DNA of 64,000 nucleotides from Rhynchopus sp. YZ270_cl-10 (lineage: Eukaryota; Euglenozoa; Diplonemea; Diplonemida; Diplonemidae). The DNA is taken from positions 868,001 through 932,000 of the forward strand of contig OZ037922.1 of NCBI GenBank assembly GCA_964035575.1. Reading direction: 5' to 3'. The notes beneath the pieces were generated by a model. It made no database searches. It was given only the letters and a program-made list of their open reading frames with translations, and had not been told where the DNA came from. Positions 29,279 through 39,368 of the stretch are shown here, one piece after another (the first letter of the stretch is position 1; each line of letters begins with the position of its first letter). The position numbers were made by a program, and so were the translations under genes.

Positions 29279-29317
29279 TGGTACACTGTCATGAGAGGGC
29301 TTTGTATTTCAAGACAA
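29279..29317 (+). repeat. Repeat family A copy 7, right end only
   Basis: GGTACACTGTCATGAGAGGG and TTTGTATTTCAAGACAACC remain, followed by a T-run. Confidence 0.65.
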
Positions 29318-29351
29318 CCCCCCCTTTTTTTTTTCTTTTGAAAAACTTCGA

Positions 29352-29420
29352 GAGTGACTAAGCGCTGATGAATAAACCAAAGAATAATCTAATCAGACTA
29401 AAGCGCGTTAGGGGGATCAG
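29352..29420 (+). repeat. Repeat family C copy with an insertion
   Basis: GAGTGACTAAGCGCTGATG is followed by a second start, AATCAGACTAAAGCGCGTTA, as if two partial copies were joined. Confidence 0.55.
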
Positions 29421-29935
29421 TTGTCGGCGCTCGCCCTCACTGGGGATAATGAAGAACTCATTCGTCTTTCAAATCTTTTGTTTCTTTTTCCCGTTTCTCC
29501 TCTCCCCACCCCACCCCCCTCCCTTCCAAAAAAAAAGATAGTGAGAGGACCATCTTGGGCAACTAAACGCCAACAGAGTATCAAAAAGAAGGGGGTATCT
29601 TTTAACAAAGACGCCCTTTTGTTCACTGTTCTCTACAAACCCCTCCTCCAATTAAAAGAAAAGCAGAGATTGCCACCAACTGTGGCATAGCTAACACACA
29701 CTTTAACATTGTTTTTTTTTCTCTCTCTTCTTTCTCAGACACTAAAAAAAAGGGGGTTTTTTGTGATTTTTACTTCTTGGATGGATGTACCACCTCACCC
29801 CTTCATCTCTTCCTTCTAACACAAAAAGTACCGCCCCTTACAGGACACACACCCAGAGGGTTTTATCCCTAGGGAAAGGGGAGGGGGAAAGACAACAAGG
29901 CAATAGATAGAACAGCTCAGTACGTGGAACAAAAG

Positions 29936-30073
29936 ATGTCATTGAACACGAACGTGATTACAGGGGTTTGTGCGGCAGCAGCCTGTGTTGCGTCGGGGTG
30001 GGTATGTAGTGCAGCCATGTTTATTATATCAGAGCTAGCTACTCCATTTATTGCTCAAACATTACTTCAGTAA
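29936..30073 (+). CDS. Possible small hydrophobic protein, 45 aa
   Basis: ATG to TAA gives 45 residues rich in Ala, Cys, Val and Ile, hydrophobic through most of the length (VITGVCAAAACVASG, AAMFIISELA). It could be a one-pass membrane peptide or a first exon of the methyltransferase gene downstream. No family is recognised and no acceptor is visible directly before it. Confidence 0.25.
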   Translation: MSLNTNVITGVCAAAACVASGWVCSAAMFIISELATPFIAQTLLQ

Positions 30074-30503
30074 AACGAAGAGTACGAAACATAAACAAAA
30101 AAAAACATCGACAAAATACCAGTAAAACGAAAGGAACCAAATGCCAGGCTTTTCCCCGAGGGAGCTCTTTTTGTGCAACGCAGCATTTGTTCCGGAAAAT
30201 TACGGACTCTCTCGGAAAACTTCTACCAAAGCACTAATATAGATGATTTAGCTTTCTGGTACTGGTCGCTTGCAGTTGTTCATATTTCTCATGCACAATT
30301 TTTGCACTGTAAATCTATGGAGATTCACAATTTCTCCTTTTTCCTGCAGGGAAAGAGAGAGCTGTATGTTCCTGAACGAGCCTCTTTTACTGTGTGCAGG
30401 GCAGATTCGTGCTTCAAGAGTGGGTTTCGGATTTTACCACCTCCACGAACCTCTTCAGCGGGACAACCTTTTTCTCGGCTCTCTGTGTAGTTGCTCGCTT
30501 TCG

Positions 30504-30836
30504 CTAAGTTACCACTGCGCAGTGCCGTGCATTAGCGACCCCCCCTTGCACCTTCACCGTGCTGAGGGACCGGGAGTTGTCTGAGTTCTCCTCAGCCGCC
30601 AGCCACACCTCGCAAAACTCCTTGATCAGGGAGTAGGACAAGGTCACAGTCCTGTCCCAATCTTTGGCAGTACGCGCAGCTGACGAGAGAGGTGGCACAT
30701 CAAAGTGAATAATGCCAATGAACACACTTTTGTGTGGGTCTACCCGCTTCTCTTCCTTGCACGCACAGTTCGCAGCCCGCAGCGTCTCATCAAATTGGTG
30801 CCAAGGGGCACCGACGGGCACATTATTAGTCCTTAT
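30504..30836 (-). CDS. Possible minus-strand coding fragment, unknown
   Basis: About 110 residues read open on the minus strand with balanced, protein-like composition (for example DPHKSVFIGIIHFDVPPL and SYSLIKEFCEVWLAAEE). No good start exists at the expected place and no family is recognised. It would be the only minus-strand gene here, so it may be a fragment of a gene inserted in reverse. The same bases read forward give nothing sensible. Confidence 0.25.
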   Translation of the reverse strand: MRTNNVPVGAPWHQFDETLRAANCACKEEKRVDPHKSVFIGIIHFDVPPLSSAARTAKDWDRTVTLSYSLIKEFCEVWLAAEENSDNSRSLSTVKVQGGVANARHCAVVT

Positions 30837-30846
30837 ATAAATTATT

Positions 30847-31814
30847 ATGTTACAACATTCTTTTGCTCTTTCGACCAATTTACTCCCTGCAATCCCTTCT
30901 CTTTCTCCCTCTGCACCCTTTACCCCCACCTCACAGCTCGCCTCCAAATGCGTGTCGCGACAGCGTACACAACGCCGTCTTCGTCTGCTCTGCCACAACG
31001 TGCAGAAGAAGCACAACATCGGCTCGCTCCTCCGTGTTGCAGTTGCGATGGGTGTGGAGGAGGTCATTCTTGTCAACAAAAGCGGTAACAAGAAGGAGTT
31101 TGGCACGTTTGGCGCGTTTGGGACGGAGAAGCACACGAAATTCGCTCACTGCCATACCATTGGCGAGGCGAAGGCGTATCTCGCTGAGGATGGGTTCGAC
31201 CTTGTGGGTGTCGAGATCATGAACAACGCGAAGCCTGTTGTGGATTACTTCGCGCTGCCCGGGATGTGGGGTCTGGTGCGCCAGCCGTGGAGACATCCGA
31301 ATGTGTGCATCGTCATGGGGAATGAGGGGCAGGGTCTGCATGAGACAGTCAAGGTGCTCTGCGACTGGTTTGTGTACATCCCGCAGTACTCGCAGGGCAC
31401 TGCGTCCATGAACGTCGTGACGGCTGCAGCTATCATCATGCACCAATTCGCCATGTCTCGCTGTTCGACAGAGGCATCACGGCAAGGCGAGAAGTTCGAT
31501 GTCGCAGCAGTCCCCACACCTCTCCAAGACTATGAAAATACATCTCCGGAAGAGTTCCAGGCGCTGAGGGATCAAAGGGTATGGGTCGTTTGAAAATTTT
31601 TTTTAAACCAATGTCTGCCTTCGCCGATGAACGGTGAGGTGTTTGCACTTTCAACGTCTTTTTGGCCTCAAAGAGGTTTCCTCTTGGCCAGGTAGTCAGT
31701 GGAGAGCGTATTGCAGTAATAAAAACAATTTTGCTTGCACCACAGGCTTCGCACGACCTTCCTGATGAAGAAGACGCACCGGACGCTGGGTGGATGGATG
31801 AGGAAGACGAATAA
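30847..31814 (+). CDS. SpoU/TrmH-family RNA 2'-O-methyltransferase, two exons
   Basis: Methylates a ribose 2'-OH in tRNA or rRNA with S-adenosylmethionine. The three SpoU motifs are present: NIGSLLRVAVAMGVEEVILV (about 57-76), IVMGNEGQGLHE (about 155-166) and SMNVVTAAAIIMHQF (about 188-202). Exon 1 ends at 31578 (codon AGG), the intron is 31579-31745, and exon 2 adds ASHDLPDEEDAPDAGWMDEEDE and a TAA at 31812-31814. Both joins are phase 0. Without splicing the frame would end four codons into the intron. The start is uncertain. The ATG at 30847 gives an Arg-rich N-terminus that could be a mitochondrial signal, but C/T-rich sequence ending TCACAG at 30936 suggests instead an acceptor with an upstream exon still unfound. 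Confidence 0.85.
31579..31745 (+). other. Intron of the SpoU gene, made of repeat modules E and F
   Basis: Donor GTATGG, acceptor CACCACAG, 167 bases, phase 0. About 31612-31660 is family E (GCCGATGAACGGTGAGGT, TTTGCACTTTCAAC) and 31663-31734 is family F (GCCTCAAAGAGG, GAGCGTATTGCAGTAATAAA). Together they make up almost the whole intron. Confidence 0.85.
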
Positions 31815-32782
31815 GCCTGCTTTTTTTTTTGAACTGGCTTTTTCTTACAAGTTTCCTTCTTGCCTTTTTTATTTTTCTTCTTCTCGCTCTCGTTGCCCAA
31901 CTGTGTGCGTCGAACGTTGAAGGAGCGAATGTCATAATTTGCAAACCCGTTTGCTAAACGTTGACCCACAGAGCCATGGTGTTTTTGATAAAACATAGTG
32001 TGCCTGTTGATATGACATGACTGCATTGCACCTCTAACACTAGCATATTTGCTGCGATTTCAGCTCATTTTTTTTTTCATCTTTCCGCCACAAAGTGCAC
32101 GCGAGAATACTATCCCCGGCAACAAAAAAAAAACAACAAAAATAGCGACAATTCTTTTGGGACCCGCGAAAAAAAGTACTACCAAGTACTGTACCGTCTC
32201 AGGAAGGGTGTCGGTAGCATCCTTCCTCAACAATAAAACCCAAATTTAGGTTCTTCCCTAACCCTTATCTTCCCATGCACAAGAACGAATCTATCAAGCA
32301 AAAAAAACAACCAAAAATCAAAGAAAACGTGGTGGGAAAGTAGTATTTTTTTTTTTTTTTTAAAGTTAGTTCCGCATTTCCCCTAACATTGTGCCCAGCT
32401 CGCTTCTCACTTCTCCTCGTGACTCCCCTCCCTTCCCTCACCCATCCACACACCCTTCACACCCCACAGCAAAAAAAAAAAGCAAACAAAACAAACCACA
32501 CATAATACACGGGGTGTTTCTGGAATACTCCTTTTTTTTTTCTTCCATTTTTTCTCTCCCCCCTCCCCTCTTTCCCCTCCCAGCTCCTCACTCTTTGGGG
32601 GAAAATTCCAACGTACCGCTTTTTGAAAGCCCTCTTCTTTCCTCCTATTTCCAAAATTATTTTTTTAACAATACACAGCGGGTAAGGTGTAGAGCAGTTC
32701 TTTTTTGAACACCTTTTTTTTTTGGTGGTTTGTGGTGAGTGATCGTTTTGGGGGGGTGGGCAGGGTGTCGTAGGGGGTTGCG
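31815..32782. other. Intergenic stretch, low complexity
   Basis: A, T and C runs dominate. I see no gene or family repeat between the methyltransferase stop and the next start. Confidence 0.4.
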
Positions 32783-35700
32783 ATGAACGTAGCTGCAGCC
32801 TTGTTACGACGGGGTGCTGTCGTTAACGCACGTGGTAGTGCTGGTGGTGGTGCGCTCACATCGTTCTGTAGTACACTGCCGTCGCCGCACACAAGAAGAA
32901 TACGAGGGCTCCTCGTCCAGCATCAACACCGATATAGTCTGCACCAACCTAATGTGTACGACACTACCGCCCACTCAACGTCCCCACCGTACCGTGAAGA
33001 TGATGAGTCAGACTTAGAAGAAGTATGTTATACCAGATATTTTTGTTCATCGTTTTTTTTTTTGAAGGTGATGCCTAGACCATGTGGTAAGTACCAGGCC
33101 TGTCAAAAAAACTGCAACCATTGCCCTCAATTTTTTTTTTGGGTTATCGAGCATTGGTGAATATAAATGGAAAACGATGGATGGTGCGTGCCCCGCTTCA
33201 GGGCTTGGGTTTTTCTTCATACCTCATATTCTTCTGTGAAAACTCACAAAGCCTTTTGATGCGATAAAACGAAAAAGGTGTTTCCTCTATTTTCATCCAA
33301 AAACATTTTTTTAGCCTCCCCCCCTCTCCCCCAGTGATGCAAGGTGGGTTTTTTTGCTGGGTTTTTTTGCGGGTTTTTTTGGGTTTTTATGGGTTTTTTT
33401 GGGTTTTTTCAAAACCAGTTTTTTCGGGTTTTTATGGGTTTTTTGACTTTCTGGTTTTCGGTAGGGTATTCGTGAATTTTTAACACTGGCGGCATGCTTC
33501 CCAGCACACACAAGTGCATAGAAAAAATGCCTTGGAAAACATGCAATCTGTGGTGGTCAAAAGTGCAAAATTCCTTCGCCAATTGGTTTTTTGGGTGTTT
33601 GTTATACCTGGAGAATATGGTCAGATCACTCATCATACCACCTGTGGTATGGTCACACACAGGTACCAGACCCCAAAAACACCACTTTTTCAGGCCATTT
33701 TTGACCTGAAAAACCAGTTCATACAGGCACCAGCCAGTTTTACTGTATTAATGTGGGCAGTGAAGCTGCCCAGCACGCACCCTCCATTTTCAGCCAAAAA
33801 AGAGTGTGTCTTTGGACACCCACGGTAAAGGACAACAACGTGTATCGCCACTATTCTGCCTCATTGCGGTACTAACCTGCATTTTTGGTGTTTTAGGCGG
33901 TGGCCCAAATTTACAAAGAAAAAAACGAAAAAACCCACGAAATCTACACAAAAATCTACAATACCACAACCCAAAACGCAACAAAATGTACGAAAATCAG
34001 GAAAACGCACAAAATCTTTAAAAATTCACAACATTGCACCGCTTTTTGGTTTGCGTGACGAAAGGAGCACGCGCGGGTCACACTCATTGCTCACCGAGAA
34101 GATGGTGCTACCGGGGGTTTTTGGGGTTTAAACGTGGGTTACGTGGTACTGCAGTGGAACCACCCATGGTTCTGACACCGGAATCACGTTTCCTACCCCA
34201 CATACCTGGGTATGGACTCAAAAAACCCACCAAAAGAGGTGAAACTCCAGGTGAAAACGCCTGTTGTAGCTGTAGGTGCACACGTAACAGAAGGTTTATA
34301 CACGTAAACTCATGACACTAAAATTCTTCAGAAACCGTATAGAAACGTCTGACTTAGAAGTCAATTTTAGGTGGTTAAACTCCACCAAAAAAAAATGTCC
34401 GACCCCGCAATTTTTTCAGATCACTCCGAAAATTCATATTTGCGATGTTTTGAGCAAAAAAAATCACACTCCACGCCCCAAAAGCAAAATATAATGCGGT
34501 GGGTTTTTATGGGTTTTTTTGGTTTTTTTGGGTTTTTTGGGTTTTTTTGTTTGGGACCCTGGATTCCTGCATCACTGCTCTCCCCTCCCCATTCATCTCT
34601 CCCAGGTCCTCTTAGCATTGAGCAAAGCAGTTGAATCTGACCCTGATGTTGGTCGGTCCGTTGCACAGAGTATTGAGGAGAGCAATCAGGGGGACGGGGT
34701 GAGGCGGCACTTGTCCCAGGCACTGCGCCAGGCCACCGACGTCACCTTACAGTCTGAAGCCCCGACGACACAGCAGCTACGGTTCGTGGGTATTGCGGCC
34801 TCTATTCCGTTCATCGGCTTTGGCATCCTTGACAACATGCTAATGATCCTCTGCGGGGACTGGATCGACACTACCCTCTGCGTCACGCTAGGCTTCTCCA
34901 CCATGGCCGCAGCTGCCTTGGGCAACACCATTTCCGACGCAGCTGGGGTTTACTCTGGAGGGATGGTCGAGGATTGGGCGGCCAAATGGGGTATCGAAGC
35001 GCCAAAACTGTCACGCACTCAAGAAGCCCTTCCAATCACAAAATCTTGGGAGCGATTTGGGCAGCTTCTTGGTGTAGTGTTGGGATGTATCATAGGGATG
35101 TTTCCTTTGTTGTTTATTGATTCGAGAAAAGCGGAGAAAATGAAGCAGGTGAGGAGGATGGATGATTTGTATCATACCGTATTAGAAGCGGTCTCTGACA
35201 TGCTTGATGCAGAGGCGGCGATGTTGATGTTGGTCGATCCCGACGAAGATGAATTATTCACCAGAGCTGCAGAGGGAATTCCGGAGTTTAGATCCCCTAT
35301 TGGCGAAGGGGTGAAGGGAGCCGTCGCAAAAGAAGGGAAATTCATTAACATTGAAGACGTTCGAACCACTTCGTACTATAAACCCGAACGGCATGATTCA
35401 TATCAAGGCTCTGGGGTCGCAGTGAAGTCGGTTCTTTGCATGCCGATTATAGGTCCAGCAGGGGTTCTCGGGGTGGTCGAGGTTATTAATAAACAAGGCT
35501 ATTCTGGGTTTACCGAGAAAGATGAGGATGTGCTCTCCGCAATGTGCTCGCATATCAGTACTGCAATCTGTTCTGTAGACGGATCTGAAAATGCGTTTAA
35601 ACAGACCCTCGAGCTTTGTGAGAAATCATTGAATTGTACTAGGTTAAATGCGGCACAGAATACAAGAATTGATGCACTTTTTAACTCAATAATCGCAGAA

Positions 35701-36330
35701 GTAATCAAAGGGCTTGACGTCCAAGCTGCACAACTTCTTATTCTTGACCGAGAGTTGGGGCAGCTTAAGACCAAATCCTCTTTAAACGTTCCGTCTTTTA
35801 TCACTCCAATTAACCAAGGCATTATGGGCAGGGTGGTGCAGTCGAAGGATACATTGTGTATCAACGATGTCAGAGCGTCAGAGTATTATGACAAGGAACG
35901 GCACGAAAACTACCGAGGGACCGGGATGGAGGTGCGGAAGGTGATGTGCCTCCCCATTCTCGACGTGTCGCATGAGGTGATCGGGGTGATTGAGGTGATT
36001 AATAAAAATCGGGGGAATTTTACGACGCATGATGTAGCGTTTTTGAATGCGGTAGCTTCACACCTTGCATTTGACATGCAAGGTCCGGGGACGTCATTAA
36101 AAAGCATTCTCAAAATGATGGCAGTTCAAAAACCCACCCAAGAAATGCTCTTCGAAGAGGCTGAAGAGATCAGCAAGGAAAGCCTACGAAAGCTGCTCGG
36201 GTCTGCCTTCGTGGAGGTCGACGTCAATGGGGATGGGGTCATTGATAAGGAGGAGTTTGAAGCTGCTGCATTGCAAGTCCTCGAAAGACAACTCACCAAA
36301 AAGAAACGTTATGCACAGTTAGGTCATTAA
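32783..36330 (+). CDS. TMEM65-GAF-GAF-EF-hand fusion protein, 654 aa, two exons
   Basis: Exon 1 (32783-33022, 80 codons) is Arg/Ser-rich without early acidic residues and looks like a mitochondrial targeting peptide (MNVAAALLRRGAVVNARG). Exon 2 (34606-36330) joins in phase 0. Residues about 138-260 match TMEM65, a mitochondrial inner-membrane protein linked to ion transport (IPFIGFGILDN, TMAAAALGNTISD). Two GAF domains follow (about 270-405 and 430-590), each with a VEVINK or IEVINK end strand, of the type that binds cyclic nucleotides or other small ligands. A single EF-hand loop, DVNGDGVIDKEEF, lies near 625. This suggests a ligand- and Ca2+-controlled membrane protein of the mitochondrion. 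GAF plus TMEM65 is not an arrangement I know from animals. Confidence 0.88.
33023..34605 (+). other. 1.6-kb intron of the TMEM65-GAF gene, full of repeat remnants
   Basis: Donor GTATGT, acceptor TCTCCCAG, phase 0. It holds G3T5-8 runs at both sides (33345-33450 and 34498-34560), a copy of the sequence seen at 15936-16100, and pieces resembling the 22-24.9 kb element cluster (TGAAGCTGCCCAGCACGCAC near 33760, AACGTGGGTTACGTGGTACT near 34130). Confidence 0.8.
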
Positions 36331-36635
36331 AAAGGATGGGGAGAAGGTGTTACATAAAAAAAAGACAAAAAAAAAAGCAACGTTTTGGGGGGAGGGAGGG
36401 GAGGGGAGGGGGTTAAACAAAGATAAGGGGGTGTGAGAGTGGGGGAGGGGGGGATGACCATAGATGATGGTGTTCTCTTTAACAATGTATGCCATACAAT
36501 GGGTGGGGGATGGATGGAAGGGGGGGGGTCAAAGGTTTTCGAATAATAGAACAGAAGAAGAAAAAATGAACGTGAAAAATAAAAAACACACAAAAAAAAA
36601 AAGCGCTCGTCTGCGGTGACGAAAAATGTTTAGTA

Positions 36636-36672
36636 TAGTGGAGCACACTCTAGGGTGTCTACAAGTTTTCAA
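36636..36672 (+). repeat. Repeat family J copy 2
   Basis: TAGTGGAGCACACTCTAGGG then TACAAGTTTTCAAAAAAA, matching 50009-50063. Confidence 0.65.
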
Positions 36673-36925
36673 AAAAAGCAAACAAAAAGAACAGTGCAAG
36701 AGACCTGGGTTTCCTTGTGTTCCTTTTTTAAGATCTGTGTGTGCAAGCGAGGAACGTTTATCTTAAGTTTTTTTTTAAAACCCACAGAGCGTCCCAGAGA
36801 GCCTTTGCATTGTCGACATCACTTTTTTTTTGGGTGAGTCACTGACGTCTTTTTTTTATCTGGATGGAACACTGCTTTATGTACCTTGCATACAACTTCC
36901 CTCGTGGTAACCAAAAAAAAAACAC

Positions 36926-36984
36926 AGTGGAGATTGCACAACTGTGGCAACACAACCGAGGCAACTACACTACTCCAACAATTT
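36926..36984 (+). repeat. Repeat family H copy 1
   Basis: AGTGGAGATTGCACAACTG, GGCAACACAACCGAGGC and CTACTCCAACAATTT match 48321-48381. Confidence 0.75.
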
Positions 36985-37104
36985 ATCAAAAAAAGAAGAA
37001 AAAAAACAAGAGCACAAAGCAAACATAACAAAAAACTTCATAAAAACCCAATTCAAACTCCCTCGTGGTAACCATGTGCATGCCAATGAAATGCTCTGTG
37101 GGGG

Positions 37105-37182
37105 GTTCGATAACCCGCGGATAACCAGTAGCTGCGTCCGTCCGGTGTACGGTGTGGTGTTTTGCACTTTCAACAAAAGTTT
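37105..37182 (+). repeat. Repeat family E copy with GGGTTCGATAACCC hairpin
   Basis: GGGGTTCGATAACCCGCGGA, then CTGCGTCCGTCC and TTTTGCACTTTCAAC. The stem GGGTT/AACCC resembles a tRNA T-arm or B-box (GGTTCGANNCC). Confidence 0.65.
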
Positions 37183-38101
37183 GGGTACATTTTGTGCACC
37201 CTATTATACCTTCTATTCAGTAGAATAGTTAGTACATGAAACAACTTTTCAACCTTTCGCTATATCGACTGTTGAATGAGAGAAGGCCCGTGGTATTGTT
37301 GCACTCAAATACAACGTATTTTGTTTTTCTTTTTTAGTTTGCCCCACAGAGAGTTTTTTTTTTTTTTTTTTTGCGAAAGACCCCCCCTTTTTTTAGAATA
37401 ATTTCAAACGTTGATCGCCTGAGTGCGATTTAAAGAAAAAAAAATTCTTACACAAAATCTTTTGTCCTTCGGATAAGAGTAATGTGCAGATACAAAAAAA
37501 AACGAACAAAAACAATGAAAAAAAAAAAAAAAAGCAACGTTTTTTCCTAATATTAACAACGATACACCCCATTCTCCAGCCCCATTCCGCCCCCCCCCCC
37601 CCCCCCCCAAAAAAAAAAAAAAAACCCCTTCATTTTCCATTGTTTATTCCCCCATCCCGACCTTTTTTTTTTACATTTTTTCCCCCCCCTTCTTTTTGAG
37701 GTGCTTTCGTCTGCAGAGGCGTTTACACTTTACAATTTCCTCATTTTTTTTTTTCTCTTCTCTTCTCTTCTTGTCTTCAGACAGGTTTTGATTGTCGATA
37801 CAACAAAAAAAAAAAGGGGGACCTGTGCACACGTGGTACACGTCCACATCCTCCACAGAACATTTGTGATAGCGTCACGGTGACTCTGGTAAAGGAAAGA
37901 CTGCCTTTGTCGTCGGAGGGTGTCTTCAACAGAATTCATGTAACCTTTAGCAACAGAAGGTCTGATTTTCTCTGCTGAAAGTTACCGAAAAACCCCCTCC
38001 TATCAAAATCATCACAAAAACAGCGTGGCGGTGAGGTTGTTGAGGGAGGTTTTTTCTCTCTCTTCTCCTTCTTTTTTTTTGTTTTCAATCCCATACGCAT
38101 C

Positions 38102-38260
38102 ACTCCGGGGTTCGATAACCCGCGGAGTGTCAGTGCCTGCGTCCCAGAGGCGTTTGCACTATCAACTTCACTTTTTTGGTGTACCCTTTTCATTTTTTTT
38201 TGAACTGAATGCCTGCGTCCGCCGATGAACGGTTGAGGTATTTGTACTTTCAACTTCTCT
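38102..38260 (+). repeat. Two repeat family E copies in tandem
   Basis: The first (38102-38168) has ACTCCGGGGTTCGATAACCC within a longer hairpin closed by CACTCCG/CGGAGTG. The second (38205-38260) has GCCTGCGTCCGCCGATGAAC and GTACTTTCAACTTC. Confidence 0.7.
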
Positions 38261-39368
38261 TTTTTTGAATTGACAGTATAATTCTGAATTTTTGTTTTTG
38301 TTCTCTTTTTTTTCTTTGATTGGCACCTGATTTTTGCCTGAAAAATTGATGGAGTTTAGTGGAGTTTTTTGGGTGGTATTAAAACCACTTTTAACGCTAC
38401 CAAAACTTTATCAAATTTTAGGGGAAAATCAGATGGTAATTGCTAGAATGTGTGATTGAAAAATTAACAAATATTGCGTGGCATTATTACCAATTACAAA
38501 GATGCGTGAAAAAGCAGGTGTGCAAGGGGTAGTTCCTCGGAACTGAACCATTGCACGAAGGAGGCCTGGCTCCATAGGTCCCCTACCCTGATTCAAAGCT
38601 GTTTCATTCTTTTTTTCTTTTTTCTTTTTCTTTTTTTTTGAAAAAAAGGTGTGATATTTCATTTTCAATTTTTTTATATTTTTATATTCGACGTCGTTGC
38701 TATTGGCGTATTATTTTATTCTTTTTTTTGCAATTTCAGCTTCTCTTTTTATGTGTTATCCCTCCCCCGCATAGGAACCACCCACTTCAAAGTAAGGGAA
38801 ACAACAAATGCTTTAAAAAAAACAAAGTAGGGAGGGGGGGCAAAAGTAACACGAAAACAAACAAAAAAGAACCCTTTTTTTTGAAAATCTTCAAAAAATT
38901 TAAGGGGGTTTTGAAGGGAGAACCCTGGATGCGTCGCTGCTGTACCCAACCCCAACACTGCCCCAACCTCTCCCCTCCCTTTCCCCATACAGAGTAAGCC
39001 GGAAACTACAATAAAGTTCGCACCTCGTTTTGGTTAAGGATATAAAAGCTAAACACACACAAACACAAAATAGCAGACAAAGAGTACAAAACATAACAAA
39101 AAAAAAAAAAAACATCTACAAACACTCCTATCTACCCAGACACACACACAGACCCCCCTTTTTTTTCTTCTCTTAGCAGAATCTTAGCAAAGTAACCCCT
39201 ATTTTTTTTGTAAAATCCAACCTCCCCCTCCTCCTCCCCCCCAGCAATGCGAACCGTCCTCGTATTCCTTTCTTCATCGTTGTAAAAAAACAAAACGGAG
39301 GGAGGGGGGACATCCTCCTCTCTCCTCCGTATCCTTCAAATACTTTAATTTTTTTTTTCTTTTTGTAA

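Larger units (their letters stand above)
28919..29935. other. Intergenic stretch with repeat remnants
   Basis: It holds a truncated family A copy (29279-29317), a family C copy (29352-29420) and many homopolymer runs. I see no gene. Confidence 0.4.
36331..39368. other. 3-kb gene-free stretch
   Basis: Long homopolymers (C run near 37590, many A and T runs), G-rich purine blocks just after the TMEM65 gene, and short repeats J (36636-36672), H (36926-36984) and E (37105-37182, 38102-38168, 38205-38260). I see no coding exon. Confidence 0.5.

Noticed and set aside
34519-34605. In-frame start for the TMEM65-GAF protein within the G/T-rich run
   Set aside because: It would give a Phe/Gly/Leu stretch from GGGTTTTT repeats; the phase-0 acceptor at 34605 and exon 1 with a targeting peptide are better.
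37106-37125. Possible tRNA gene, from GGGTTCGATAACCC
   Set aside because: No acceptor, D or anticodon arm can be folded around it. The sequence repeats as part of family E.
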